Assembly (NCBI RefSeq): GCF_000002865.3
Contig: NW_001865051.1
Location: 818,047-860,546 of the forward strand
Length of the DNA stretch: 42,500 nt
Direction: 5' to 3'
From: Monosiga brevicollis MX1
Taxonomy: Eukaryota > Opisthokonta > Choanoflagellata > Craspedida > Salpingoecidae
The notes beneath the pieces were generated by a model that did no database searches, was not told the origin of the DNA, and worked only from the letters and a program-made list of their open reading frames with translations. Below, piece after piece: positions 23,894 through 34,866 of the stretch. Every line of letters starts with the position of its first letter. Position 1 is the stretch's first letter. Position numbers and translations under genes: made by a program.

Positions 23894-24029
23894 CACACAC
23901 GGTCCACACGGTCCAAGTCCACAAGGTATACACGGTCCACAAGGTCCACAAGGTCTTCAAGGTACTCAAGGTATACAAGGTATACAAGGTATACAAGGTA
24001 TACAAGGTATACAAGGTATACAAGTTACA
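23894..24029. repeat. 9-bp minisatellite, consensus AAGGTATAC
   Basis: About fifteen tandem nonamers. The left half is diverged (AAGGTCCAC, ACGGTCCAC, AAGGTCTTC). The right half is six near-identical AAGGTATAC copies. Homogeneity rising to the right suggests recent expansion there. Confidence 0.93.
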
Positions 24030-25589
24030 CAGTGGTCGACAAGAGGGTGAAGAATATCCCTGATCGTTTGATGCGTTGGGATGCCGTGTTCTCGGCGTTG
24101 TAATGTGCGATTGAACTTTGAATTGAGCGCTGCAGCATTTTGTGACAACGGACAAGTTCTTTCGGCACGGGAAGAGCAGAGGAATGAGATACTGGTTGGC
24201 AAACCCAGAACACCAAGTCTGGAAAGAAAACCAAAACTTCTTCCTGTCGATCCCTGTTCCCCACGAAAGAACAAAGTGTGGTGGGCTCTGAGCAAGTATA
24301 CAAGAGCCTCGTGAGCGCCAGCCTAGGGCCTGCTGTCAGTCAAAGTGAAACGCGTGTGGGCACCGATCTTCGGGTGTTTGATTACCCAAAGCTTGCATGT
24401 GCTTCTCAAACGAGACTTCAAGCCTTGATGAGCTGCACCCCCGCCCGGCACGACCATTGAACAGTGCCCTCGCCGTCGCTAGTCTTGGCTTATTTTTGAA
24501 GCGACTGGCAACACATACCCTTCGACCTGGGCACTGCCCGGCCTCGTCCGGCTGTACGTACCGAAGAGACGGATAACCACGTGCACCAGCGGGGTTCGTG
24601 ATCTACGGCACCATGAATGCGGGTGGCCCGTACCCCGTGTCCGTCAGGATTGGATCTGCTGGGTGTGAACGTAGATTTAAAACTGCCTGCCAATGGTGCC
24701 TTGGAATGAAAGGCAACCAAAAGGGTTTGGGCACCCAGTTGGTTCCGAGCTAGGGCGGAGCAAGCAACGTGGCGCACCCGTATGGGCTTGCCTGGCTGGC
24801 AGGCAGCTTCTTTGACGCATGACATGGGGCGGGAGTGAGGATGGTGCAAAGGACCGGATGCAGCACGATAGCGGGACCGTGCGCTTCTGTCGAGCATTCG
24901 GCCAGCGACGTATGCAGGCTGTTGGGCAAGGATGGTTTGAGTGCTGTGATCTACTGTTCTCCCCATCGCCCTCCCGACCTACCTACCTACTACCGCTGCG
25001 CCCACAACATGCATGCATGCATGCTCAGCAGCTGCACAAATTGTCAGATCACGTGTTGTCAGATAAATTGTCACAACTGCTTGCAAGCTTGGATTTGGCG
25101 ACATCACCCAACACACACAGCGTGAGCCAGCCAAGCCATCTTGCTACACACACAACATGCACTTGGTCGCTTGTAAGCTTGTAAGGCCTTCTTCATGCCT
25201 TCTTCATCACCACAACAGACACACACCATTGCCGACTTTGTCACACTGATCTGGCACAACACAACACGGATCAACGTTCAAATCCCACACCTTCCACCTT
25301 TATTGTTGTGGTCCGAGTCATCATCACGTTTGTTGTTGATGTGATCAGTCCGCAGCTACCTGTCAAACCAAAACAACACAAAGCACTTGATATTCAACAA
25401 TAAATAAAACAGAGTTTCTTAACAAAACTTCAACAAGTTGTTGAGTTGCATCATAAACTGGGAGATCTTGCTGCCCCCCGGCTCCTGCCCTGGTGTTTCC
25501 GGATCAGTGGCACGCCGCCGCACCGCTTGCTCGACTGGCATTTTTCGACTCGCTCCAACCCACTGAAACTGCCACCCGTCATCAGCATC

Positions 25590-26278
25590 ATGTTGCGTCT
25601 TGTTTGCTGCTTGGCCGTTTTGGCCCTGGCTGCTGCCCAGATCCCGGCCCGTTGCGCCTCTCCGGCTCAGTGGTCTGGTAAGTTCATGGCACTCGATCCG
25701 TGTCGCACGCACGCACACAACACCTTGGTATTGTTTTTTCGCCTCTGTGGATCTCACCTTCACTTGCACACTCGATAGCCCAGGCCTTTGTCCGTGACTC
25801 GGAACGTGGGCAAACCGAGCTGATTGGGACCCGTTATTTCTACGACGCCGTCAACCAACGCAAGGCCCGCTTTGACCAGGTCGACGCCGATCGCAACACC
25901 AGCTATTTTATTGTCATTGAGCTGCACCAGGAGGGCACTGAATACATCTACGACATCCAGAGCCGCAGCTGCAAGAAGCAGGACCTCCGCCGTCCCTTCA
26001 TCCCCCACTCTGTCGTTGACAACGCCACCTACCACGGTGACTATATCATTGGTTCCAGCGCCACCCCCGACTCTGGCGTCGAGATTGAAGTGTGGACCCA
26101 CCGCTTCGAGTCTGAGCACGGCACCTTTGAGTGGACCGGCGAGTTCACCCGCAGCCACTGCTTTCCCGTGGAATCCCATGTCGAAGGCCGTGGCTTCTTC
26201 TTCGTCGAACAATTCATTGACATTGTCGTCGGTCTCCCCGACCCCAACGTCTTCATCCCCCCCGAGGAGTGCCAGTAA
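25590..26278 (+). CDS. Secreted ependymin-family protein
   Basis: Two exons (25590-25677, 25779-26278) give 195 residues. A clear signal peptide (MLRLVCCLAVLALAAAQ) is followed by C-x-S-P-x-Q-W, then YFYDAVNQRKARFDQV, SYFIVIELHQEGTEYIYD, SRSCKKQDL, WTGEFTRSHCFPVES and a C-terminal IPPEECQ. The spacing and the conserved cysteines (CASP, CKK, HCFP, EEC) match the ependymin/EPDR1 family. Members are secreted or lysosomal lipid-binding glycoproteins with a LolA-like beta fold. Length is typical. DNAT and DRNTS give possible N-glycosylation sites. It is expressed away from the Caprin-like gene and converges on the SH2 adaptor. Confidence 0.9.
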
Positions 26279-26617
26279 ATCACTTGCCCAGTTGACGCTG
26301 GCTTGAATCGTTTTTATCACCTTCCTCTCTTTTGTGTTTTAGCAGTTTGTTGTCATTTCGCGCTCATCCAAGGCGCCGCTCGTGTGTAATACCTTGCTTC
26401 AAATCGACATGAACGTTTTTTTATTTTCTAACATCGGATGTAACATGTATTTGCCTACAATCGCATTGCCTGCAAGAACGGCCGACACATTTTATAATTA
26501 TTTGACTTGTCGCGTAGGATTTTCTAAAGCAGCAGAACGGTATTGATGTAATTGGTCGCGACTTGTGAATTCACCCGCAGCATTGATCGGCAAACTTGAA
26601 GACTTGTAAACGCACGG
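26279..26617. other. Convergent 3' spacer, ependymin and SH2-adaptor genes
   Basis: AT-richer than its surroundings, holding two 3'UTRs. A TTTTTTTATTTTC stretch near 26416 reads as AATAAA on the minus strand and could serve the adaptor transcript, whose stop is about 200 bp upstream of it. No gene seen. Confidence 0.45.
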
Positions 26618-28695
26618 TCAATAAGTGTCAAAGGGCGCATCAAAAGCGGGAGGTGCGCTCGGATTGCCAACCGAGCGAGGCTCACGCACTTCAACATGTA
26701 CGTCATCCGGTTGATACTCGTCAGGCACAATCAACTCAACGTCGCACGAAGACAGGTACCCGTTTTGCCCGTTGCAAAAGCCCTGCCACTCGCCCGATTC
26801 ATGTTGTGCAGTCACGTGCACAACATCTCCAGCCTCGTATGTGAGCCGACCCGGCTCATACGCGCTTGCCTGACGCGTCCGCAGAGCGCGGTAGGGTACA
26901 GGTGCCTCGGCTGCCACTCCAAAATGCAGATCAGGGTTGGGAATGCCATCCAAAATGCCGTAGGTGTCCTCCTCAAACTCAGCTTCAAAGATCGGCGCAG
27001 GCACGGGCCCACCCAGAACAACGGCATTGGGTGGGATGCCGTTTGCGGCCAAGCCGCTTGAGGCACTAGAGCCCGAACGACTATTTGCCTCTCCCGCCTA
27101 CAGCAGAGTCCAGATGTAAAGAACAGAATAGGCAAGAGAAATAAAAAGTAAGTGTGAAGACCCGCTACCTGTCGACCTCTGGTTATGCAGCGCACACCAC
27201 GAAAGCAAGCACGCACCACGCCGGGAGAGACGGGGGCTGGCGGCGGTGCTACGTGCTCGTGATCAAAGCTAACGGGCATGTGCGTGGCCGGATCCGTGCC
27301 AAGTTGTTCCGAATGCATGGGCACTTGCGCACTATAGCTCGTTGGCCGTCCGGTTGTATTAAGGCCCGGGTTCACAAACCCGTTCCCTTCCGCTCGCCCA
27401 GCCTGCCACACCCATCGCCGTCATCCATTACACAGCCAGCGCCAGCCATGAGCCTTACATCTTCAAATGATAGGATCCCCAACACCCTGTCAGCTCAGAC
27501 AAGCATACGACACACACACCTTCTGCTTCCGCATGAACCGGCTGGAAATGCGACTCAGCGCTGCACGCGCCTTGGATTTTTGTGCAGGGTTGGATTTTCT
27601 GAGTTGGCCAAGACAAAAACCCACCCGCGCGCAAACATGAGAACTGCGTGAGCCTAAATGTACCCTTGTGCATGGTGTCGACCGAGCTGTGGCATTGGAA
27701 AACGGACTTGGACTGCGAAGTTTGCACAATGTCAGCCAGGGCTGGCTCCCGCTGCACACGAGCCGCAAACTCCTCGTTCTGCATCAAAGATGCGATCCGA
27801 ATATCCTCCATTAAAATGGCGTTGCGCTTGTTCGTCTCGATCGTCTCCAGCAACTGTAGGTCAACCCAACCAAACAATAAGGAACGGTGAGTGCAACAGG
27901 GAGATTGACACACCCAAAGCATCAGTAATAATCCCTACAATCCGCTAACAAAGCGCAAGAGACAGGTCCGGGCACGAGCAGCTGTTTTCCTTTTCATTTG
28001 CTCTTCTTGTTCTTTGTCTTTTTGGTGTACATCACTCGCATTCATTTACCGTACCTGAGCAGCGTCGGGGGTGTCAAAATAATAAACGCCGCGAAAACGG
28101 CCTTGGCTCACAATCACGCGCAGCGTGTATTGCGACTCGGATGCCACTTGCTCAATCTCATCATATGCGATAATACCCAAATCGGGGCCCTCCTGCGTCA
28201 GTAACACGCGCATGTCCATCTCGGTGGTCTTCACAAAGCATTCTTGGGATGGCTCACTCAGGCGTGACAAGCCTACAGGTTATCGGTGCCACACCAGCAG
28301 AAAATCCGACTCGTGTGAGACTTGGTTCACTAAGACATGGTCGGTACTGCCAGGGAGGTGACCGTACCAAACTTTTCAATGTCTTGTGTTTCGTGAATTC
28401 TTACTGCAAAAATATAGTCGCCTGCATATGGTGGTATCTAAGTCGCAGAGAGGTGGTTGTCTCTGCATGAGGACACACGATGCAGCAAGCAAATATGAGG
28501 ATACAGGACGTACGTCGGGCTCTCCCACTGGTCCGCTACTCGCAGCTGCATCCCATTGAGGGGGGGTGTAGCTCAGGCTGCAGTCCAACAGAGATGAAAA
28601 GCCCAAGAACAACCAACAAGGGCCACGTCGTGAGGAAGGCAAGCGAAGAACAAAGGGAAGACCGAGTGTGAGCAAGAAAGTGAGGCAAGAGAAAG

Positions 28696-28731
<36 letters not shown>

Positions 28732-30188
28732 AGAAGAAGAAGCGTAAAGAAACAAGAAACAAAGAGCCAGTCTGAAAGGTCGCACCTTTGAGCTCGAGTG
28801 TTGCGGCGACCTTCCTTAGCCGTGTAGGAAAAGGTCGGGCTGCTGATGGGGGGGTTCTGAGGCGGTGGCGGACGATGAGGCGAAGTGGAGGCCGGGCGAT
28901 GATGGACAGAAGAATTGCGCATGCGACTCTGCATGCTGGCACTGATGCCGGGGACACTGGCATACTGATCGTCGCCATTGATGAGAAGCTCAGAGGCGGC
29001 ACGCGGCACGTGCATGTTGAGGGGAGTAAGCCAGCCGTGCTGAGGTTGAAAATCAGACAAAAAATGGATCAAGCCTTCCAAGGTGTCGGCTTCAATGTCA
29101 AATATTTGGTAGCAGGTGTGGCCAGCGTAAATAATATGGTGCAAAATGTCATCGCGGTGGCACAAGCTCAAAACGAAAGCGCCCGGGACACTGGTGCTCC
29201 TGCGAACTAGGAAGAGACCATCGGCAGCGCCTTGCTGTTTAAGAAGGGCCTCGGCAACCTCACGCGAGATCTCACCGTGTAACCAGTCGTTGGCGGATCG
29301 GGGCTGCTGGCGGATTGTTTGGGCAGTGTCGGCTTGGCTTGCAGCCGAGTCTGGGGCGGGTTCATCGCTCATGGCCTTGGCCAGCAGAAAATCAACGGCG
29401 GTGTCGATGCTGCCTTTGCTCAAGCGCAGGGCCTCCTCCAGATCCGCACGAGGGGTGCGAGAGAACATGCCCTGTAGATGATCTAGGGCCTGACCAAAGG
29501 CGTCAGTACTGGTGGATGCGGCGGCCTCCACGTGGGCGTGTACTGTTTGGTGATCGAGTTGCATGTACTGGTCATCACTGTGATTGACAATGCTACCGTG
29601 AGAACGCTCGTGGCTAGCCGCAGGTGGCTGGGACGCTGCTTCTACGTTGTCCGAGGCGTCCGTCATGACATAGCCTGTATCAAGGGGGACCTGAACTTGA
29701 TCGCTCTCCACGGTGACGTAAAGCTGCTGGTCGACCGCACGCATCAGATCTTCGACGGAAGGAGGGGGCAGGTTGGACCGTTGGCGTGAGGCAAACTGGG
29801 GGGTAGCAGGTGGCGATGTGGTTGCCGAGGCTGCTAGAGCAGGTGATGTTGTGAGCGTAGAGGACAGGAGTTTGGGCACGGCATATGTTGATTCGGTCAG
29901 GTGTGTTGCGGGGGGCTGGTCATTGGGCGTAGTTGCCGTTGGGTTTCGAGATCGGCTTTTGTCCACGAGGGTGAGTTTCATCGCCACGGCGTCTTTGATT
30001 TTCAGCAAGAGACGACGACGCAGAAGTTTTGAATTGAGGCCAAGTTCTTGGAGCATTTCATCGTCGAGCTCCATGAGCAGCTGCCCATCGACTCGGTTTT
30101 TCAAGAAGGCAGGTTTTAGTGCCTGTAGCTCGATGCTTTGCAACCATTGACCCACCTGTTCAGGGGTCCATTTTGGAATGGCCGTCAT
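26618..30188 (-). CDS. SAM-CUE-SH2-PTB-like-SH3 signalling adaptor
   Basis: Seven exons (30188-28811, 28421-28368, 28272-28055, 27853-27708, 27598-27520, 27402-27217, 27097-26618) give 846 residues with no kinase or other enzyme domain. SAM is at 6-68 (WTPEQVGQWLQSI). A CUE-type ubiquitin-binding helix bundle is at about 234-272 (LDHLQGMFSRTPRADLEEAL, TAVDFLLA). SH2 is at 301-395 (DWLHGEISRE, FLVRRS with the phosphotyrosine-binding Arg329, HHIIYAGHTCY). A PTB/PH-like fold is at about 453-560 (GDYIFAVRIHETQDIEKFG, RGVYYFDTPDAAQLLETIE). SH3 is near 755-811 (VPYRALRTR, GEWQGFCNGQNGYL). Tyrosines in acidic contexts (DDQYMQL at 209, DDQYASV at 409) are candidate phosphosites. The PTB call is by pattern; the others are firm. 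It is head to head with PACSIN. The exon 4/5 junction is the least certain. Confidence 0.85.
28696..28729. repeat. 34-base poly-A in the adaptor's first intron
   Basis: Homopolymer A on the plus strand, so poly-T on the coding strand, followed by AAGAAG units. It lies in intron 1 (28422-28810). The long frames reading Phe runs through it are artefacts. Confidence 0.97.
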
Positions 30189-31910
30189 GACGGCAATTGA
30201 CCGATGCAACGGTAATGAGGGTCAAGTGACAGGCCCACTTCTGATCAATGTGCGTCAGATGCTTTGGGGAGAGCCGTCCTGCAAAAAGCACTGGACCCGT
30301 GGCAGCGCAGGGATGTAAAATGATAATCCGGGATGCTTTTGTTTTTATTTCTGCTTGTTTTTTTTTTCTTTGGTAAACCTGGCTTCCGCAGCAGGCGCGG
30401 GCCCTGCAAGGTATGCTGCCCTAGCGCCAATTCAAAGTCGTGGCAGTGCAAGAACCACAGCTACCAATTGCAAGAGTAGTAGCACACGAGCACGCTCGGA
30501 ACGGATCAGATGAATGCGCCTCGGCTGAGAAGAACTTGATGAAAAATGCCGGTGTCTGCGGCTCTGGCGTCAATCGGCTGACGCACGGTTCCTATCCCAA
30601 GCCCACCGAATCCCGTGAATGACACAAACAAATCAACTCAAGCAAAGCAACCCACTGACGGGGGCGCACGGCAAGCCACCGCCAACTCTCATAAACGCTT
30701 GACACACACACCCAAAGCACTCAAAAAAGTAGTAAAAAAAGAAAGGCAGGCGAGGTCCACAAGACCTGCTGCCGCCATCAGCACTGCGAGTGTCAATGCC
30801 CGTACCTCCTTGTAGCAGGCTAGCACTTTGTGACGCCTGACTGCCATCCGTCGTCAGCGAGCGTTGAGAGCAAAATGAAGGACCAGCCAGTGAGTCAAAG
30901 GCAGGCAGAGAGGCGGACCAAAGCGAAACGTAAAAGCAGAGATAGAGGCAGGCGGTCACACTCTAACGAGCAGATACAAGGGCAAAAGAGAGAGCCGCAG
31001 AGAGTGCGTCAAACCCTTGCCCCTACCCGAGAGATGTACACGCCTGAAATCAAACACTACAGCAACGCAAGCAAAAGAGGCAAAAGAAACAAAAGTAAAG
31101 GGGGCACACACATAACAAGCAGAAAACACACACAAGTGCTGAGTACATGTAGCTGACTTCAAGCCTCAAGTGCAACTGTTGTCACACTTGATCTGCTCAA
31201 AGGTGCACACGAATCGTTGAGCCGTTCGAGTCTCCATGGAGACTCGAGCAGATTCAACAGACACCAAAGCATCTTGCGTGCATGAAGGCATGCGCGCGCG
31301 ATCAGCGAAGATGTGTCCGCGCAAGTGTCGGGATGGAATGCCTGGCGCGCTTCTCGGTCAACCAATGCCGCAAGCCAAAGCAATGAAGACGGACGGGAAA
31401 AAAGGCTGACCGCACTTGGCCTTGCGTTGGCCTTTGCTTCTTGCTAGTTACGGGCTATCGTGTGTGCGTCTCTCGCTGTGTCCCACCTTTTGTCTTGACC
31501 GCCCGCTGCATCGCCCACCTCATTGGCGCCCCGTGGCATCATCCTCGGGCGACCTCAAGGTCGTCATTATCCCCATCTTGGCGCTTCACAAACGTCGCCG
31601 CCCGTTTACCTCGAGCCAGCCCGTTGCTGGCACCGACACTCTGTTCGTCGACCTGCTGGACAGTGCGGGTATCTTGTCGGTTGGGCGTGATAGTCACGCT
31701 CGAATCACCGTCGGCCCTGCTCAAGCGCGGCAGTGTTGTGCATGCGAACCGCCTCGGCATTGAGCACGCAGCTTCATGCATCTCGCACGATCACCATCAT
31801 CATATCAAATGCTGCAATCTCAGCCCACCTCGATCGGCAGTGGCCCCGCCGCTGGGCCGCGCCTGACGCCTCTCCATGACGTCAATGCCAAGATTGCTCG
31901 CGCCAATAAG
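30189..31910. other. Divergent promoter interval, SH2 adaptor and PACSIN
   Basis: About 1.7 kb with no convincing exon. It contains a 22-bp perfect palindrome (31226-31247), a TCAAGTG...CACTTGA hairpin (31167-31191), and a 14-mer AAAAAAGGCTGACC (31398-31411) that also occurs at the inferred RPS11 start. The plus-strand reading frame is open from 31776 into the PACSIN start, so a longer PACSIN N-terminus is possible. Confidence 0.5.
31226..31247. repeat. 22-bp perfect palindrome
   Basis: TCGAGTCTCCATGGAGACTC followed by GA is self-complementary over its whole length with no spacer. It lies in the adaptor/PACSIN promoter interval and could be a dimer-binding site. Confidence 0.85.
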
Positions 31911-33697
31911 ATGGCCTCAGCCCCCAGCTTTTGGAAGGTTCGACACTCCGCGACTGTTCTTCTCTTTGGCCTCTTGGCCGCCTCTTGGCCCGTGTGTGTT
32001 TGTCCGTCTGCCTGGTGGTCTCCCTGTCCAAATGGCTGGACGGGTCATTCGCTCCACTCATTCCCTCTGCATACATAGGTCAACAAGTACAAACGTGTGG
32101 TCAAGCGCGTGGAGGATGGCGCCACATTGCTTGATGATCTCAAAGCTCTCGTTCATGAAAGGTCAGCCCCAGCCCCTTGCACTTCCAGCTGGCACTACCC
32201 TTGTCAGCTGCCCCCACCCCTTTTCCTCCGCGGGCTCGCTCATCCTCCTGGCGATCTCAGAGCGCAGATTGAGCGCAAGTATGCACAGATGCTGGCGGCC
32301 TTTGCCAAGCGATGGGAGGACAAGATTCAGCGCGGACCAGAAGAAGAAGAAGGCACGCTCCGCCCCGCGTGGCTGGGACTTTTATCAGAAGCCACCCAGC
32401 TCAGCGAGACCCACGACAAGAACGACGAACGCCTCCGCACAGAGGTGGCAGACCATATTGCCGACTGGAAAAAGGCCAACTACAAAAAGCATATGCGGAC
32501 CCACAAAGTCACCAAGGCATGTTGCTCTGGGCGGCATGATCCAGCGTCAAGCGTGGGCGGTCTTCTCACCTGGCACCTTGTCCTGAATTTTTATAGACGG
32601 CAAACGACCAATTCGTCAAAGCCCAAAAGCCTTGGGCAAAGCTGTTGCGGGAGATGAAGCGGTCGCGGAAAGCATATTACGCTAGCTGTGAGGCTCTCAC
32701 AGCCGCGGAAGACAAGGCTCGCGGTCTGCGTCGGGAGGGTGCCGCCAGCGAAGACATTGCCAAGGCTGAAGCCAAGGTGGCCAAGCTGACCCAACTCAAG
32801 GCAGACAACCGAGCTCAGTATCAAAACAACGTGACTGCGTTGGCTGGTGACCAGCAGCGCTATGAAACGACCATGTCCAAGGCTTTTGAATTTTGTCAGG
32901 ACCTCGAACAGCGCCGTCAGGACGCCTTTAAGGGCTTCATGAACACATACGGGCGTATTCTGGCCGGGCACACACCCGCACAGTGTGAACCCCTTTTGCG
33001 CGACGTGCAAGCGGTCAACCCAGACGCCGACCTACTAGCCTACCACAAAGATAAGGGCTCAGGCATGCCCTTTCCCCGCCCCGTCTTTGAGGACTACGGG
33101 GCCAAGCCCACGATCGAGTTGGTTGTCAACAAAGTGGAGGACCGCAACTCGGTGCCCTTGGCTATGAAGCTTGTGGACCTGCCCAGCAAGCAGTGCTCGC
33201 GCAAGAGCCGACGGGACAATGCGTCGTTTGGCTCGGACGAGGAGGAGGAAGAAGAAGATGAGGAGGAGGAGGAGGAGCGCGATTGGCAAGATGACACGCA
33301 ATGGGAGGCGCCACCGGCCGCGGCGGCTGAGGAGCCGATTTTGCCCAAGATGCGCGCTCTTTATGCCTATCAGGCCGAAGATGAGGAGGAATTGTCCCTG
33401 AAACCTGGTGACATTATCGCTCAGGTCGAGGATGAGGATGAGCAAGGGTGGTGCAAAGGCGTACATCTGGGCTCGGGTAAGACGGGCATCTACCCAGCTC
33501 TTTATGTAGAGCCGCTGCCTGAAGGCGCTGATGACGGCGACTACTTGGAGATGGTTGGGACGGGGGTTGATGGCTTGTCCTCAACCAACGTGGATCCCGA
33601 GGAGTCGCGGCGGCGCCGTCTCAAGCTTTATGACAACTACGAAAACGGCACCGCCGTGAGCCCTGAGGCTCCAATGGTGCCCGATGCAGTCGCCTAG
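31911..33697 (+). CDS. PACSIN: PACSIN/syndapin-type F-BAR and SH3 protein
   Basis: Four exons (31911-31937, 32079-32161, 32261-32516, 32597-33697) give 488 residues. The F-BAR region (SFWKVNKYKRVVKRVEDG, ERKYAQMLAAFAKRWEDKI, KAQKPWAKLLREMKRSRKAY) follows metazoan PACSINs closely. An acidic Glu-rich linker follows; the NPF motifs of animal PACSINs that bind EHD proteins are not seen. The SH3 domain (about 376-429) has ALYAYQAEDEEELSLKPGD and the family-diagnostic EDEDEQGWCKG. PACSINs bend membranes and couple dynamin/N-WASP to endocytosis. Unusually, the SH3 is not C-terminal: a 59-residue tail follows with DGDYLEM (Y438), YDN (Y467) and YEN (Y470). Intron 3 uses a GC donor. The start is chosen for its Kozak context (purine at -3, G at +4). 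An upstream in-frame ATG at 31776 is possible. Confidence 0.93.
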
Positions 33698-34485
33698 AGG
33701 CGCCAAGCACATTGCGACTAGCGTGAGACTTGTTCGCGTCGTCATGGCGCTGCTGGCTTGCAGAAGTGTACTGTAGTATCTATCGAGTCTTGACTGATCA
33801 CGCGCCACCCCATCGTTTTCTTTACTTTTTATTTCGCTGTGTCTGGCGCTCAAGGCGCGTGTGTTGTGGAGACATCGTCCAGCCACCCAAAACAATTTAC
33901 TTGATCTGAATGCACCTCACCCCTCGCCCAATCTGTCTGCTCCCTACGCAAGACCAGACAAACACCACTTCACGAACAAACGAAAAGCAAAACAAAAAAA
34001 AAAAAAAAACGAAGCAGGCCAACAGCACCATGTATTCCCATCTGGTCACCCACGATAGTACTAGCATGGCCCAACATGGCTTAACTGCGGCGATCGGACG
34101 AGAGCCGGTGTATTCCATGTGGTATGACCGTTGGCGATAGTGCCTCCCGTAAAACAACTTAAAAAGGAGGAACAGGTTTGATCACCTTGAAGTACTGTCC
34201 CAGGTCCGGGGACTGGCTCTGAGACAGTGGGAGCGGTGGCCAGTTGCACAAAGACAGACAAGGCAGCGACGGCAGCCACCCATTAGCAACAGAGACGAAA
34301 CAACCCCTCCCCGACACGTTCACCTCCAACAGTCGTCGATCTGCACATGTCGTGATGGAAAAAGGAAAAAGGAAAAAAAAAAAAAGCTCGCTTTGCACAT
34401 GTTAGAAAAGAAGTGAAGTGGTGTGTCTGCGTCAAATAAAAAAGTCGCGCGTCAAGGTGTGCCCCATGACGTATGACATAATAAT

Positions 34486-34572
<87 letters not shown>

Positions 34573-34866
34573 CAACAAGAACTTGTACAACCTTGCTTGA
34601 CATGTGTGTGGTGTGTGTAGGCGGCGCACTTTCTCTCGAGAGACGGACGGTGTTGGATTGGAACTCGACTGAGCTTTCAAGGAGGTGTGTTTGTCGTCGG
34701 GGGCGGGGTGGTTTGCTGTGTGCTGGTCTTGGTCTCGTGTTTGGTTGGCTGGTGGGCTGTGCTTTTTCTGTGCCCTGGCCATGTCTTGATTGACCTTTGA
34801 CGTGCCCGCGGACTGATCCCTTGCTCGCTGCCGCTTTCTTCTTTCTTCAACAGTCGACCGATTGTC
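33698..34866. other. PACSIN 3' region and receptor promoter
   Basis: About 1.2 kb without a supported exon. It has an A-rich stretch near 33986-34009, a short poly-A near 34375-34384, and a GT microsatellite. Open frames across the GT tract on both strands are repeat artefacts. Confidence 0.55.
34487..34571. repeat. (GT)n microsatellite, about 85 bp
   Basis: Uninterrupted GT run about 300 bp upstream of the receptor start codon. Confidence 0.98.

Noticed and set aside
24490-24966. 158-residue minus-strand open frame
   Set aside because: No recognisable domain, signal peptide or splice context; it lies in a repeat-rich gene-poor interval. Left unannotated.
28376-29002. Phe-run open frames through the poly-A/poly-T tract
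   Set aside because: These read through the adaptor's first intron; the real exon ends at 28811 with a GT donor and resumes in phase at 28421.
31416-31763. 115-residue plus-strand open frame upstream of PACSIN
   Set aside because: It starts at a non-ATG codon, has no domain and does not join in phase to PACSIN exon 1. More likely 5'UTR or promoter.
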